NCBI RefSeq assembly: GCF_022376295.1
Contig: NZ_CP060140.1
Location: 2,794,356-2,858,355, forward strand
From: Nodularia sphaerocarpa UHCC 0038
Lineage (GTDB): Bacteria > Cyanobacteriota > Cyanobacteriia > Cyanobacteriales > Nostocaceae
Length of the DNA: 64,000 nt
Reading direction: 5' to 3'
How positions within the stretch are numbered: position 1 is the first letter of the stretch; each line of letters begins with the position of its first letter. The notes beneath the pieces were generated by a model, which was not told where the DNA came from, searched no databases, and was given only the letters and a program-made list of their open reading frames with translations. The position numbers were made by a program, and so were the translations under genes. Below are positions 41,902 to 51,053 of this stretch, one piece after another.

Positions 41902-43986
41902 GTGCGAACGCTGATCATTGATAACTACGACTCTTATACATTTAACCTCTATCAGATGATCGCCCAAGTCAATGGAGAACTTCCCCTAGTAATTCGCAAT
42001 GATCAAATTGACTGGGACGAATTAACGAAACTGAAATTCGACAATGTTGTAATTTCTCCCGGTCCCGGTCGCCCAGAAAATGTGAAAGACTTTGGTATCT
42101 GCAAACAAGTGATTCAAAATGTAGATGTACCCCTACTTGGCGTTTGTCTCGGTCATCAGGGACTTGCTCATGTATATGGCGGAACTGTAATTCATGCGCC
42201 GGAAATTAGACATGGGCGATTGAGTAAAATATATCACGATGGCTCTGAGCTATTTAAGGGGATTCCTCATTGCTTTTCTGTTGTCCGCTACCACTCCTTG
42301 ATGGTTGCAGAAAATTTACCCAGTTCTTTGGAAAAAATAGCTTGGACTGAAGAAGGGCTGATCATGGCGCTGCGTCATCGACATTTACCATTTTGGGGTG
42401 TACAGTTTCATCCAGAATCAATCTGTACAGAATACGGGTGGAACCTGTTAGAAAATTTTCGCGAAATTACCGAGAAATTTGCTCAGAAGAAATCAGGAGT
42501 GGGGAGTTGGGAGTGGGGAGTTGGGAGTGGGGGAAATAAGCAATGTCCCATACCTCCGGCTTCAACTCATTCCCAGTACCAAGTTTGCAGTCAAAAACTG
42601 GATATTTATCTTGATGCAGAACAGGTATTTGTTCATTTGTTTGGGGAAGATAAGCACGCTTTTTGGCTTGATAGCAGCTTAGTTGAAACTGATCTTTCTC
42701 GTTTCTCCTTTATGGGAGGAAGTGGTGGTTTAAATAGCTTGTTGGTTGAGTACCGTACCCAAACTCAAGAAATAACTATTACTCAGTCAGGTACTGTTAC
42801 ACGCTGCACAGACAGTATTTTTGACTATCTGAAACGGGAAATTAATTACCGTCAGTGTAAGTCTGATCAGCTACCTTTTGACTTCAATTGTGGCTTTGTG
42901 GGCTACTTTGGTTATGAACTTAAGGCAGAATGTGGATCTGAGCTAGTGCATTCTGCGTCACTTCCTGATGCGATGTTTCTCTTGGCTGATCAAATGATTG
43001 TGTTTGATCACCAAGAACAGAGTATATATTTGGTATGTCTGACCAAAAACCAGGAAACAAGACAAGCACAAACTTGGTTTGAGTCAACAGAAAAACAACT
43101 CCGCGCATTAGCTCCTCTTCCGCCTATTATCCCCGTGAGTGCCAAAAACTCCATAGTTTTTCGCTTCAGCCGTTCTCACGAAACTTACATAAATGATATT
43201 CACAAGTGTCTAAGTGAAATCAAGGAGGGGGAGAGTTACCAAATTTGTTTGACTAATAAACTTTATACAGATGCTACTCCTAATCCACTGGAATTTTATC
43301 GCAGCTTACGGCGAGTTAATCCAGCCCCATACTCAGCATTTCTGCGCTTTGGTGAGGTTGCGATCGCTTGTTCATCTCCAGAAAGGTTTTTACGAATTGA
43401 CCGCGCTGGATGGGTGGAAACCAAGCCAATCAAAGGAACTTCTAGACGTGGACAGACTCCCGCAGAGGATCAAATACTGCGTGAACAATTGCTCCACAGC
43501 GAAAAAGACCGGGCTGAAAACTTGATGATTGTGGATTTGCTACGCAACGATTTAGGCTTAGTCTGTGAAGTCGGTAGTATCCACGTGACAAAGTTGATGG
43601 ATGTAGAAACTTATGCTACGGTGCATCAACTTGTCAGTACAATTCGGGGTTATTTACGCGCAGATATGGCTGCAACTGATTGTATTAAAAAAGCATTTCC
43701 TGGTGGTTCGATGACAGGCGCGCCGAAAATCAGAACTATGAAGATAATTGATAAATTAGAGCAAGAAGCCCGTGGAGTTTATTCCGGCGCAATTGGGTTT
43801 TTGGCTCTCAATGGTGCAGCAGATTTAAATATTGTGATTCGGACTGCACTTTTGACTCCCAGTGGTACTTCTATTGGTATCGGTGGTGGTATTGTGGCTT
43901 TATCCGATGCTCAAGCGGAATTTGAGGAGGCTGTTCTTAAAGCTAAGGCGTTAATTCAGGCTTTTTCTGCAAATGATCAGCAGTAA
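41902..43986 (+). CDS. pabB: Aminodeoxychorismate synthase, fused PabA-PabB
   Basis: Converts chorismate and glutamine to 4-amino-4-deoxychorismate for folate synthesis. From GTG 41902 it has 694 residues. The glutaminase domain is about 1-192 (Cys82 in LGVCLGHQG; His170 and Glu172 in VQFHPES). The chorismate-binding domain is about 230-690. The motif VETKPIKGTSRRG (Lys in PIKGT) marks PabB rather than anthranilate synthase (PIAGT). FPGGSMTGAPK and GIGGGIV are also present. The interdomain linker (about 196-212, SGVGSWEWGVGSGGNK) is translated from GGGAGTT/GGGAGTG heptamers at 42497-42535. A TTG at 41875 is in frame but lies in the upstream STRR. Confidence 0.92.
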   Translation: MRTLIIDNYDSYTFNLYQMIAQVNGELPLVIRNDQIDWDELTKLKFDNVVISPGPGRPENVKDFGICKQVIQNVDVPLLGVCLGHQGLAHVYGGTVIHAPEIRHGRLSKIYHDGSELFKGIPHCFSVVRYHSLMVAENLPSSLEKIAWTEEGLIMALRHRHLPFWGVQFHPESICTEYGWNLLENFREITEKFAQKKSGVGSWEWGVGSGGNKQCPIPPASTHSQYQVCSQKLDIYLDAEQVFVHLFGEDKHAFWLDSSLVETDLSRFSFMGGSGGLNSLLVEYRTQTQEITITQSGTVTRCTDSIFDYLKREINYRQCKSDQLPFDFNCGFVGYFGYELKAECGSELVHSASLPDAMFLLADQMIVFDHQEQSIYLVCLTKNQETRQAQTWFESTEKQLRALAPLPPIIPVSAKNSIVFRFSRSHETYINDIHKCLSEIKEGESYQICLTNKLYTDATPNPLEFYRSLRRVNPAPYSAFLRFGEVAIACSSPERFLRIDRAGWVETKPIKGTSRRGQTPAEDQILREQLLHSEKDRAENLMIVDLLRNDLGLVCEVGSIHVTKLMDVETYATVHQLVSTIRGYLRADMAATDCIKKAFPGGSMTGAPKIRTMKIIDKLEQEARGVYSGAIGFLALNGAADLNIVIRTALLTPSGTSIGIGGGIVALSDAQAEFEEAVLKAKALIQAFSANDQQ
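42497..42535. repeat. STRR inside the pabAB coding sequence
   Basis: About five GGGAGTT/GGGAGTG heptamers translated in frame as the linker between the two catalytic domains. Confidence 0.85.
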
Positions 43987-44502
43987 TATATCAAGTCGGT
44001 TTGACTAGTTATAGCGTTTCTGAGTCTGGTTAGGTACGGATTCATCTGTGTTTATCTGTGTTTATCTGTGGTCGAATACTTCTTGTATTACTTATTCTCC
44101 CTTCCTACCTGAATAATACTAATTTAATTAACCACGTTGGCGCTAGCCTCTCCCTTTGGGAGAAGACACGAAGAGCACGAAGTAAGAATAGAGGAAGAGA
44201 AGGGAGGAAGATGGATAATTCTACACCGGGAAGGGAGTAATTAACTGGACTTGATATCAGAACAAAGAAATTCAGGGCGTATTTACAAATAAACTGATTT
44301 GATGTCACGGTTTCAAATTTCAGCTTTATATTGGGAAAAAAATTATAATTCAATCTCACGCACCAGTCGCACCAGTTGCAGAAAGTTTTTATGATCAGAG
44401 GAAATGAGCGATCGCCTACTAGTCCTACTAGTCCTACTATATTAACATCTCAATCTGCATTAGCGATCGCCATCACTCATCAACAAAACAGTGCAGAGAC
44501 TA
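43987..44502. other. Repeat-bearing intergenic region between pabAB and COP23
   Basis: About 515 bases. It holds CTGTGTTTAT tandem repeats (about 44045-44072) and a copy of the ACCACGTTGGCGCTAGCC repeat (44131-44182, shared with 50301-50360). HIP1-like octamers lie near 44407 and 44462. The plus-strand open frame here (44376-44621) overlaps COP23 and is not supported. Confidence 0.55.
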
Positions 44503-45294
44503 TCAACGGAAATTACCAGGATTCAAACGCCCAGGGTTTTGAGGTTGAGACTGAGCATTACTCGCTGCTCCTTTTCGCAGAGTACCTCCATCTTCAGGTG
44601 CGAGATAAGGTTTTAAATTGATACCACTTTTAGATGCAGTCGCTCGATTGTTACCACCACCTAAAAGTGTGCGACCGAAGTTGTATAATTCATTTACTCC
44701 TCCCCGATTAGAAGCACCATAAGTATTGACAGCTGTTGTCTGTTGTCCACTATCAGCCGTCATCAAGTTTTGGAAAACATTATTACGTACCGCATAAGGA
44801 TCTTGATTACGGGGTACTGTCACCACAATGCGACAGAACGGATTAGTCTGTGTAGTCACACAGATAATATTCTCATTATTTTCTACAGCTATTTGCAGTT
44901 CTTCTAGACCATCTGGGCGATATAATTCTAAACGACTAGCAATAGCTTCACAGCGTTTTTGTGGACTCCAACCACCGCCTAAACTTTGAGGAGCCGCCCA
45001 AGGGAATAATTGCCCTGGAATATTTTGTGGCTGATACATAACCGTATACTGTCCATTGTAAAATTGACAAGTAAACCGAGTCCCACTCGTTACAGTTGGT
45101 GTGCTAGTTGGGATACCCGTTTGTGTTCCTGTTGGAATGTTTGTTGGCGTTGATGTACCCCCTGAAGGTATTGTGGGGACAACAACATTACCAGAATTAG
45201 AATCATTAAATTGAGCAAGAGCTACAGAATTACCGAGACACAAAGATAAGCCAAGACTGCTTAAAAATACAAACTTTAAAGGTTGTGAAAACAT
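44503..45294 (-). CDS. COP23 domain secreted protein
   Basis: 263 residues. The signal peptide is about 1-28 (FVFLSSLGLSLCLGNSVALA). A Thr/Pro/Ser-rich linker (about 35-70) precedes the COP23 (circadian oscillating polypeptide) domain, about 71-175: TRFTCQFYNGQYTVMYQPQ, WSPQKRCEAIASRLELYRP and ICVTTQTNPFCRIVVTVP, with four conserved-looking Cys. The C-terminus is disordered and Gly/Asn/Pro-rich. COP23 is a membrane-associated protein of rhythmic abundance in cyanobacteria; molecular function is unknown. It follows the M48 protease gene by 70 bases, same strand. Confidence 0.88.
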   Translation of the reverse strand: MFSQPLKFVFLSSLGLSLCLGNSVALAQFNDSNSGNVVVPTIPSGGTSTPTNIPTGTQTGIPTSTPTVTSGTRFTCQFYNGQYTVMYQPQNIPGQLFPWAAPQSLGGGWSPQKRCEAIASRLELYRPDGLEELQIAVENNENIICVTTQTNPFCRIVVTVPRNQDPYAVRNNVFQNLMTADSGQQTTAVNTYGASNRGGVNELYNFGRTLLGGGNNRATASKSGINLKPYLAPEDGGTLRKGAASNAQSQPQNPGRLNPGNFR

Positions 45295-45364
45295 AAATTA
45301 TTACCCAGCGTAAATCCGAGAAGGAACTGATAATTTAATAGACGAATAATTTTGTATTTTTGAT

Positions 45365-47251
45365 TCATGAACCAGCCGATTTCTTTTTCTCTTGTAATTT
45401 TTTCTCCTCAAGTAGCTGTTTTACCCGTGCTTGCACTTCTATATGTCGTTCAACTCCTTCATAAGCGTAGCGGTTATACTTACCACGAGAAATTAAATTT
45501 TCTAAATAACTAACTCGTTCACTACCGCCGGGGTGAGAAGATAACCACAAGAAAATAAAATTTTTCTGTTCTTTTTCTAAAGTCACCATTAAATTACGCA
45601 AGCCATCAGCAGCATATCCGCCAGCCACAATCAAACGCGTACCAAGATTATCTGCTTGACGTTCCATTTCACGACTGTAATTGAGTGCAAACAGTTGAGC
45701 GATATTACCACCTAGCGGTAAATACTGCGTGATATTAGCAATCAGGTTTCCTTGGGTAACTAATTGAAAGCCATGAGATAGGACAGTGTGAGATAATTCA
45801 TGACCAAGTAAACCAGCTAATTCTGCTTCTGAATTTGTTTTAGCGATCGCCCCAGCATTAATAAATATCTTACCTCCAGGAAGTGCAAAAGCATTGAGAG
45901 TTTCTTCAGGAATGACAAAGAATTCATATTTAAAATCATTTCGTCCAGCCACCTTAACCAATTTCTGCCCGATTTCATTCACATAAGCTGTAACAGTTTC
46001 ATCCTCAATTAAATCCAACTGTTTTTTTGCCTGTGTTGCTATCGATTCACCTATAGCTTCTTCACCTTTGAACAACATAATAGTAGAATCAAGAGCAGAA
46101 AAAGGTCCTTGAAGACCGCCAGTAACAGCGTAACCTAACGCACCTGTAATAATATTTGCGATGGTATTACCTCGAATCTCAGATTTAACATGAGATTTAA
46201 AGTAATTAAGATTTTTGTCAGCTAAATCTTTAAATTCAGAAGCTTGGGGATGATTTGGATTGAGCAGCGCAAACTGACGCGCCGTTAAAGAAGCTTCCAT
46301 CCAGTTTTTAGCCTCAGCTAGTGCAGCGACTCTAGCTTGAATTAAAATTGGTTGATTGGGATAAAAAGAAGATGCACGTTCTAAAACATCTAATGCTTCT
46401 TGAGGACGGTTATATTGTTTTAAAACTTCTGCAAATCGAATATGACCAGGGATAAATTCTGGATACTGTTCAACCAATAATTGCAGAGGTACAATAGTTC
46501 TTGTTTGCAAATTATTAGCAATTCCCGCCGTAGATTCCCGCCAATATACTTTACCTGCGGGAGAAAGTTGGTTAGAGTCAAGTATAGCCGCTTTCCGTTC
46601 TGGCTCTGTAACTTTCGTGCTAAAAGGTTCTTTTACCTCTCGATAAAGTTGTTCCGCCTCAGCGATTTTTCCGGCGAGAAAAAGCTGATCTGCTGCTATG
46701 AGTTTTTGCTGACGAGCAAGTTCCTCTGGACTCAGTGTCGGTAACTCCGGCGGTTGCGCTTCAGTTTCTTCAGTCTGGGCTTCTGGGGGTGTGCTGGTCT
46801 GACTTTTCACGTTATCTGCGAAACCTAACCCCCTAACCCCCTTCCCTACCAGGGAAGGGGGAACATTTAAAGCCTCTCTCCTTGCAGGGGAGAGGTTTGG
46901 AGAGGGGTTTTCCAGATCCCGTGAAAAGTCAGGTGTGCTGGTAGTCTCAACCATAATAGACGCAGCCGGTTCTTGTGCGTTATGTGCGAAACCTAACCCC
47001 CTAACCCCCTTCCCTACCAGGGAAGGGGGAACATTTAAAGCCTCTCTCCTTGCAGGGGAGAGGTTTGGAGAGGGGTTTTCCAGATCCCGTGAAAAGTCAG
47101 GTGTGCTGGTAGTCTCAACCATAATAGACGCAGCCGGTTCTTGTGCGGGAACAGGTGCTATTGGTTGCGTGAGGATAATTAACAACGATGTGCCGAATGA
47201 AAGCAACACCCATCTCAAAGCTAGCAGCAGAGACCTTCTGATTCTTTTCAT
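45365..47251 (-). CDS. M48 family zinc metalloprotease with TPR region and repeat-derived insert
   Basis: 628 residues from ATG 47251 (MKRIRRS; a TTG at 47281 is also in frame). The signal or anchor is about 10-37. Two tandem 56-residue copies follow (about 36-147), each containing VETTSTPDFSRDLE, NLSPARREALNVPPSLVGKG and VRGLGFA. They are translated from the CCCTTCCCTACCAGGG repeat with an exact 168-base period. Next come a Glu/Pro-rich stretch, TPR-like helices (about 180-350), and the M48 peptidase core with the zinc motif LGHELSHTVLSHG (HExxH) and the third ligand region REMERQADNLG. It probably processes or quality-controls envelope proteins. Confidence 0.88.
   Translation of the reverse strand: MKRIRRSLLLALRWVLLSFGTSLLIILTQPIAPVPAQEPAASIMVETTSTPDFSRDLENPSPNLSPARREALNVPPSLVGKGVRGLGFAHNAQEPAASIMVETTSTPDFSRDLENPSPNLSPARREALNVPPSLVGKGVRGLGFADNVKSQTSTPPEAQTEETEAQPPELPTLSPEELARQQKLIAADQLFLAGKIAEAEQLYREVKEPFSTKVTEPERKAAILDSNQLSPAGKVYWRESTAGIANNLQTRTIVPLQLLVEQYPEFIPGHIRFAEVLKQYNRPQEALDVLERASSFYPNQPILIQARVAALAEAKNWMEASLTARQFALLNPNHPQASEFKDLADKNLNYFKSHVKSEIRGNTIANIITGALGYAVTGGLQGPFSALDSTIMLFKGEEAIGESIATQAKKQLDLIEDETVTAYVNEIGQKLVKVAGRNDFKYEFFVIPEETLNAFALPGGKIFINAGAIAKTNSEAELAGLLGHELSHTVLSHGFQLVTQGNLIANITQYLPLGGNIAQLFALNYSREMERQADNLGTRLIVAGGYAADGLRNLMVTLEKEQKNFIFLWLSSHPGGSERVSYLENLISRGKYNRYAYEGVERHIEVQARVKQLLEEKKLQEKKKSAGS
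46811..47146. repeat. Tandem 168-bp duplication containing an interspersed repeat, inside the M48 gene
   Basis: Two almost identical 168-base units. Each contains the hairpin CCCTTCCCTACCAGGGAAGG and CTCTCCTTGCAGGGGAGAGG, sequences otherwise intergenic (54000-54095; related at 12930 and 48636). 168 is a multiple of 3, so the frame is kept. Confidence 0.9.
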
Positions 47252-47295
47252 AAATAAGTAAATCGAAAAGTTTTTTTGCAAAAGAGCAATATCGC

Positions 47296-48225
47296 TTAAA
47301 GTCGGATAGAAATAGCCGCTTCTCGGTCAAATTCCCTACCCTGACAACACTCATCTACCCAAGAAGCCAGACTTGAGGCATTAGTATTAGCTTTACGGGG
47401 AATATCTTTGGGTTTGGGTGGGATTTTCCCATGATTACTATTGTTTTTAACTGAGGATTTCAGACAGTCGAGTAAAAAGAAAATCCCAGTTAAACAATTT
47501 TTCTGGACTAGAAGAGTCCAAAAGTTGATGGGTACAGGATCAAACCGGGAATTTCTCCGTTTTCGGGAGGGTAGAGTTTTCGTTTTATTCAGCACATCGA
47601 TAGTAATTGCTAGAGGCGATTGTGCGGAGCGCAGTGCCGGAGGCAATCGCACTGGTTTATCTTCAAGTAATAAACTCGAAGGTGATTTGGCACAGTTTAC
47701 CATCTGGGCAGAAGGCAAAGAAGCAACCTTAGTCGCCACCGCCACCGATGAAACAACTTTGTGGGTGGGAATAATCTCAGGATGTTCCGTAGATGCTGAC
47801 ACAGGTTTATCTAACGGTGGCTGATCAGAAGTTATAGCTTCATCCAGAGAAATCTTCGGAGCAACCGTAACCAAAGGTACAGGTTGGCTTTCAGTAGAGT
47901 TTTCTTCTAAAGACTCACCTTCAGACTGGGTTGTAGTTGTAGAATACTCCGAATTTATTAAACATAACTCTTGATCAGGATTGAAATTCAGACCTAAACT
48001 TGTGACAATCTGATCAGGATTATTATTCAGATCCAGAATAAAAGAGATAATTTGATCAAACTGTGGCTCTAAAATTGACAAAGTAGCCAAAATAAACCCA
48101 GATGAAGGACGACGCAAACCATTGTAAGTACCCCAAACCCTCATCTTTACCAGCCAAGAACGATTTTGCTCATAGTAACTCAGCCACTTAACTTTCACAG
48201 ATTGACGTAGATGCTGAATATTCAT
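47296..48225 (-). CDS. DUF5331 family protein
   Basis: 309 residues. The N-terminal about 75 residues (MNIQHLRQSVKVKWLSYYEQ, RSWLVKMRVWGTY, GLRRPSSGFILATLS) are the conserved cyanobacterial DUF5331 core. The middle (about 95-215) is Ser/Thr/Pro-rich and probably disordered, with a basic patch (PSRKRRNSRF). The C-terminus ends in WVDECCQGREFDREAA. No catalytic motif is visible. Function is unknown. It lies 23 bases after the 2Fe-2S gene and 44 before the M48 start, suggesting one transcript. Confidence 0.78.
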   Translation of the reverse strand: MNIQHLRQSVKVKWLSYYEQNRSWLVKMRVWGTYNGLRRPSSGFILATLSILEPQFDQIISFILDLNNNPDQIVTSLGLNFNPDQELCLINSEYSTTTTQSEGESLEENSTESQPVPLVTVAPKISLDEAITSDQPPLDKPVSASTEHPEIIPTHKVVSSVAVATKVASLPSAQMVNCAKSPSSLLLEDKPVRLPPALRSAQSPLAITIDVLNKTKTLPSRKRRNSRFDPVPINFWTLLVQKNCLTGIFFLLDCLKSSVKNNSNHGKIPPKPKDIPRKANTNASSLASWVDECCQGREFDREAAISIRL

Positions 48226-48248
48226 AAACTTGTATATTTGGAATTTGC

Positions 48249-48581
48249 TTATCCCTGAGTATGAAATCGATAATAAAGCATTCTTTTCACACTTTCACCA
48301 CCTAGCAAATGTTGTTCTACCACTAGAGGTACTTCATTGGGTCTAACGCCGCAATACCAGACCATATCAGGTAAAACCAGCACCATTGGTCCATTACCGC
48401 ATTGTCCCAAGCAGCCGCTAGCCGTTACCGTCACATCCGGGACTGGGAAACTTGTAAAAGCCGCTAATACCTGTGCAGCACCTTGCTTTTTACAAGTGCG
48501 ATTTTGACACACCCGCACACATCTAGCAGCAGACTTCGCGTCTGTTTGAGGCGAATTAGATGATTGACTTATATTAGACAT
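48249..48581 (-). CDS. Thioredoxin-like [2Fe-2S] ferredoxin domain protein
   Basis: 110 residues. The cluster ligands are visible as CQNRTCKKQG (about 26-35, C-x4-C) and SGCLGQCGNGP (about 59-69, C-x3-C), the thioredoxin-like 2Fe-2S pattern found in NuoE-related and HoxE-like proteins. WYCGVRPNEVPLVVEQHL follows. It is a stand-alone electron carrier with an unknown partner. It appears to be the first gene of the run 2Fe-2S, DUF5331, M48, COP23. Confidence 0.9.
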   Translation of the reverse strand: MSNISQSSNSPQTDAKSAARCVRVCQNRTCKKQGAAQVLAAFTSFPVPDVTVTASGCLGQCGNGPMVLVLPDMVWYCGVRPNEVPLVVEQHLLGGESVKRMLYYRFHTQG

Positions 48582-48633
48582 TTCTAAATAATTGGTAGAT
48601 ACCTTGGAAACTAGAAAAATATGATGCTTCTTG

Positions 48634-49020
48634 CTCCCTCTCCTTACTAAGGAGAGGGCTGGGGTGAGGTTTTATAGAGATTTCTCAAAAAGTGAGATCC
48701 TCCCATCCCCATCCCCATGACTCATGAATAATCCTTTTGAAGCTAGCACCGAAAATTGAGAATGGTGCGTTGCTCTACGCGACAACTACAAACTCCCTCT
48801 CCTTACTAAGGAGAGGGCTGGGGTGAGGTTTTATAGAGATTTCTCAAAAAGTGAGATCCTCCCATCCCCATCCCCATGACTCATGAATAATCCTTTTGAA
48901 GCTAGCACCGAAAATCGAGAATGGTGCGTTGCTCTACGCGACAACTACAAACTCCCTCTCCTTAGTAAGGAGAAGCCTGGGGTGAGGTTTTATAGGGAGA
49001 GGATGGTGCGTTGCGCTACG
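48634..49020. repeat. Tandem 159-bp repeat (two full copies and a partial third)
   Basis: CCCTCTCC begins units at 48636, 48795 and 48954, an exact 159-base period. Each unit contains the hairpin CTCTCCTTACTAAGGAGAGG, a GATGGTGCGTTG-type block with CTACGCGACAAC, and TAATCCTTTTGAAGCTAGC. The last 19-mer also forms the 3' end of the cysK gene (49077-49095). Confidence 0.88.
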
Positions 49021-49038
49021 CGACAACACACCCTACAA

Positions 49039-49073
49039 ACTAATGACTAATGACTAATGACTAATGACTAACA
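49039..49073. repeat. STRR: CTAATGA heptamers forming the cysK 3' end
   Basis: Four to five units of CTAATGA. The cysK stop codon (TAG on the minus strand) and the Ser-His codons before it lie within the array. Confidence 0.85.
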
Positions 49074-50038
49074 ACTAATCCTTTTGAAGCTAGCCATTCG
49101 CTGTTAAAGATGCGTGACTGATACCGAGAACCGCTATCACATAAAATAGTAGCAATAGTATGTCCTGGCCCCATCTGCTTTGCCAAAGCCACAGCCGCCC
49201 CAACATTAATCCCCGTAGAACCGCCCATTAATAGCCCATCCTTCCGCAAAAGTTGATAAACCACCCGCAAAGCTTCTGTATCATCTATCTGAATAGCATC
49301 GTCAATGGGTGCGCCTTCCATATTGGCAGTAATGCGGCTATTACCGATGCCTTCGGTGATAGAATTGCCCTCAATCTTGACCTCACCAGTTTTGATATAG
49401 CTATACAGTCCACTACCCATAGGGTCTGCAACCACGCATTTAACAGCCGGATTTTGAGATTTTAGATACAAAGAAACACCCGCAAAAGTACCACCAGTAC
49501 CAGTAGCAGCAGTCCAGCCATCTATTTTACCGTCGGTCTGTGTCCAAATTTCCGGCCCTGTAGTTTCGTAGTGGGCGAGGCGGTTGGCTAAATTATCAAA
49601 CTGATTTGCCCAAATAGCATTATCTAACTCGGCGGCTATTCTGCCAGATAATTTCACATAGTTATTGGGGTCTTTGTAGGGAACAGCAGGCACAGGACGC
49701 ACTTCTGCGCCCAGGGTGGTGAGCGCATCTATTTTTTCTTGGGATTGGGTATTGGGAATAATAATCAGGCATTTATAGCCTTTAGCGTTGCAAATATGAG
49801 CTAAACCAATCCCCGTATTTCCTGCGGTTCCTTCTACCACAGTACCACCGGGTTTGAGTAGACCCTTTTTTTCTGCATCTTCAATAATATAAAGTGCGGC
49901 GCGGTCTTTGACAGAACCCCCAGGATTCAGAAATTCTGCCTTACCAAGGATTTCGCAACCTGTTTCTTCACTAAAGCTGTTTAAGCGAATTAGCGGTGTA
50001 TTCCCAATGCTGCCGACAAATCCATTTTTGATATCCAT
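49061..50038 (-). CDS. cysK: Cysteine synthase A (O-acetylserine sulfhydrylase)
   Basis: 325-residue PLP enzyme making cysteine from O-acetylserine and sulfide. The PLP lysine is in NPGGSVKDRAA (about Lys45), with EGTAGNTGIGLA, the phosphate loop TGTGGTFAG (about 179-187), and STGINVGAA. The last residues (KGLVVSH) and stop are read from a CTAATGA heptamer array, so the native C-terminus has probably been overwritten there. The start ATG 50038 (MDIKNGFVGSIGNTPLIRL) is typical. Confidence 0.93.
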   Translation of the reverse strand: MDIKNGFVGSIGNTPLIRLNSFSEETGCEILGKAEFLNPGGSVKDRAALYIIEDAEKKGLLKPGGTVVEGTAGNTGIGLAHICNAKGYKCLIIIPNTQSQEKIDALTTLGAEVRPVPAVPYKDPNNYVKLSGRIAAELDNAIWANQFDNLANRLAHYETTGPEIWTQTDGKIDGWTAATGTGGTFAGVSLYLKSQNPAVKCVVADPMGSGLYSYIKTGEVKIEGNSITEGIGNSRITANMEGAPIDDAIQIDDTEALRVVYQLLRKDGLLMGGSTGINVGAAVALAKQMGPGHTIATILCDSGSRYQSRIFNSEWLASKGLVVSH

Positions 50039-50271
50039 TTTAACTTTACCTGAGTTCTGGTCTATAAAAATTTTGGCGTATTGCGGTGGTAATATTGAGA
50101 GATTCTGCCACCAAAATACTAATACACCATATACATTCTCATATAGTTGAAACTCTGCTCACCTCACCCGCTCATTTTCTGCGCCTGGTGCGACTGGTGC
50201 GTGAGGCTTCCCCAAAATTAATCTACATATTTCTGGAATCCAAGTAAACTATGTGAGTTTTGAGTAAAATC

Positions 50272-50387
50272 AGGACTTACGCAAAATCATGAAAAAACGA
50301 ACCACGTTGGCGCTAGCCTCTCCCTTTGGGAGAAGGGACGAAGGACACGAAGGGAAGAGGGTTTGAGAGATTTATTGCGTAAGTCCT
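50272..50387. mobile_element. MITE-like element with 13-bp terminal inverted repeats
   Basis: AGGACTTACGCAA (50272-50284) and its perfect inverse TTGCGTAAGTCCT (50375-50387) bound 116 bases without coding capacity. Inside is a copy of the ACCACGTTGGCGCTAGCC repeat. TAAAAT occurs on both flanks but not as a clean target duplication. Confidence 0.65.
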
Positions 50388-50443
50388 ATAAAATATACCA
50401 AAGCTTTACAAATAAACACATAAATCAGTGATCTAATTTACTA

Positions 50444-51016
50444 TTACAAATCAAGAATTATATTAACATCTTCGTAAATATCTGCCATTGTCAACTTTAA
50501 ACCAACAGAATCTAAACGCAATTTATCATCTTTACCCAAAACTTCCATCGACCAGTTACCCGAAATTTCTCGACGATAAACTTCTACTTTAATTTGGTTT
50601 TGGTAAACCAACACATATTCTTGCAAGCTATCTAGACTTTGGTAATTAATGCGTTTTTCTCGTTTATCTGTGGTTTCGGTTGAGTCAGATAAGACTTCTA
50701 TAATTAAGCTAGGACAAGTTTTAAAATACCTGTCTTTATCTTCAGAGTCACAGGTGACTAAAATATCAGGATAGTAGAATATATCGGCGTTTTGTACCTT
50801 GACTTTAACTTTCATGTCTGACATAAAAGTACGACAGGAACTTCCGCGAAGATGGGAGCGTAATATGTTATAAATATTGCCTGATATTAGGTTGTGTTCT
50901 TCACTAGCACCCGCCATTGCAAAGACTTGTCCGGCTATATATTCATGACGAATATCGCTGGATTTCTCGGCTTCTATGTATTCTGCAATTGTCAGGATAT
51001 TTAAAGGAGATTGCAT
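50444..51016 (-). CDS. Uma2 family endonuclease (DUF820)
   Basis: 190-residue member of the Uma2/DUF820 restriction-endonuclease-like family, hugely expanded in cyanobacteria. Core motifs are IAEYIEAEKSSDIRHEYIAGQ (shown in part, about 8-27), FYYPDILVTCD (about 83-93, catalytic Asp) and SLIIEVLSDST (about 103-113, acidic Glu), followed by K in TTDKREKRINYQ. The in vivo role is unknown. It is 37 bases downstream of a second Uma2 gene. Confidence 0.88.
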   Translation of the reverse strand: MQSPLNILTIAEYIEAEKSSDIRHEYIAGQVFAMAGASEEHNLISGNIYNILRSHLRGSSCRTFMSDMKVKVKVQNADIFYYPDILVTCDSEDKDRYFKTCPSLIIEVLSDSTETTDKREKRINYQSLDSLQEYVLVYQNQIKVEVYRREISGNWSMEVLGKDDKLRLDSVGLKLTMADIYEDVNIILDL

Positions 51017-51053
51017 AGTTTTTATGTCGGATTAATTGTTATTGATTTTCGGA

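Noticed and set aside
41875..43986. Anthranilate synthase (TrpE-TrpG fusion)
   Set aside because: The PIKGT motif has Lys as in aminodeoxychorismate synthase, not Ala as in anthranilate synthase.
44376..44621. Plus-strand 81-residue open frame
   Set aside because: Overlaps the COP23 gene on the other strand and has low-complexity repeat content at its start.
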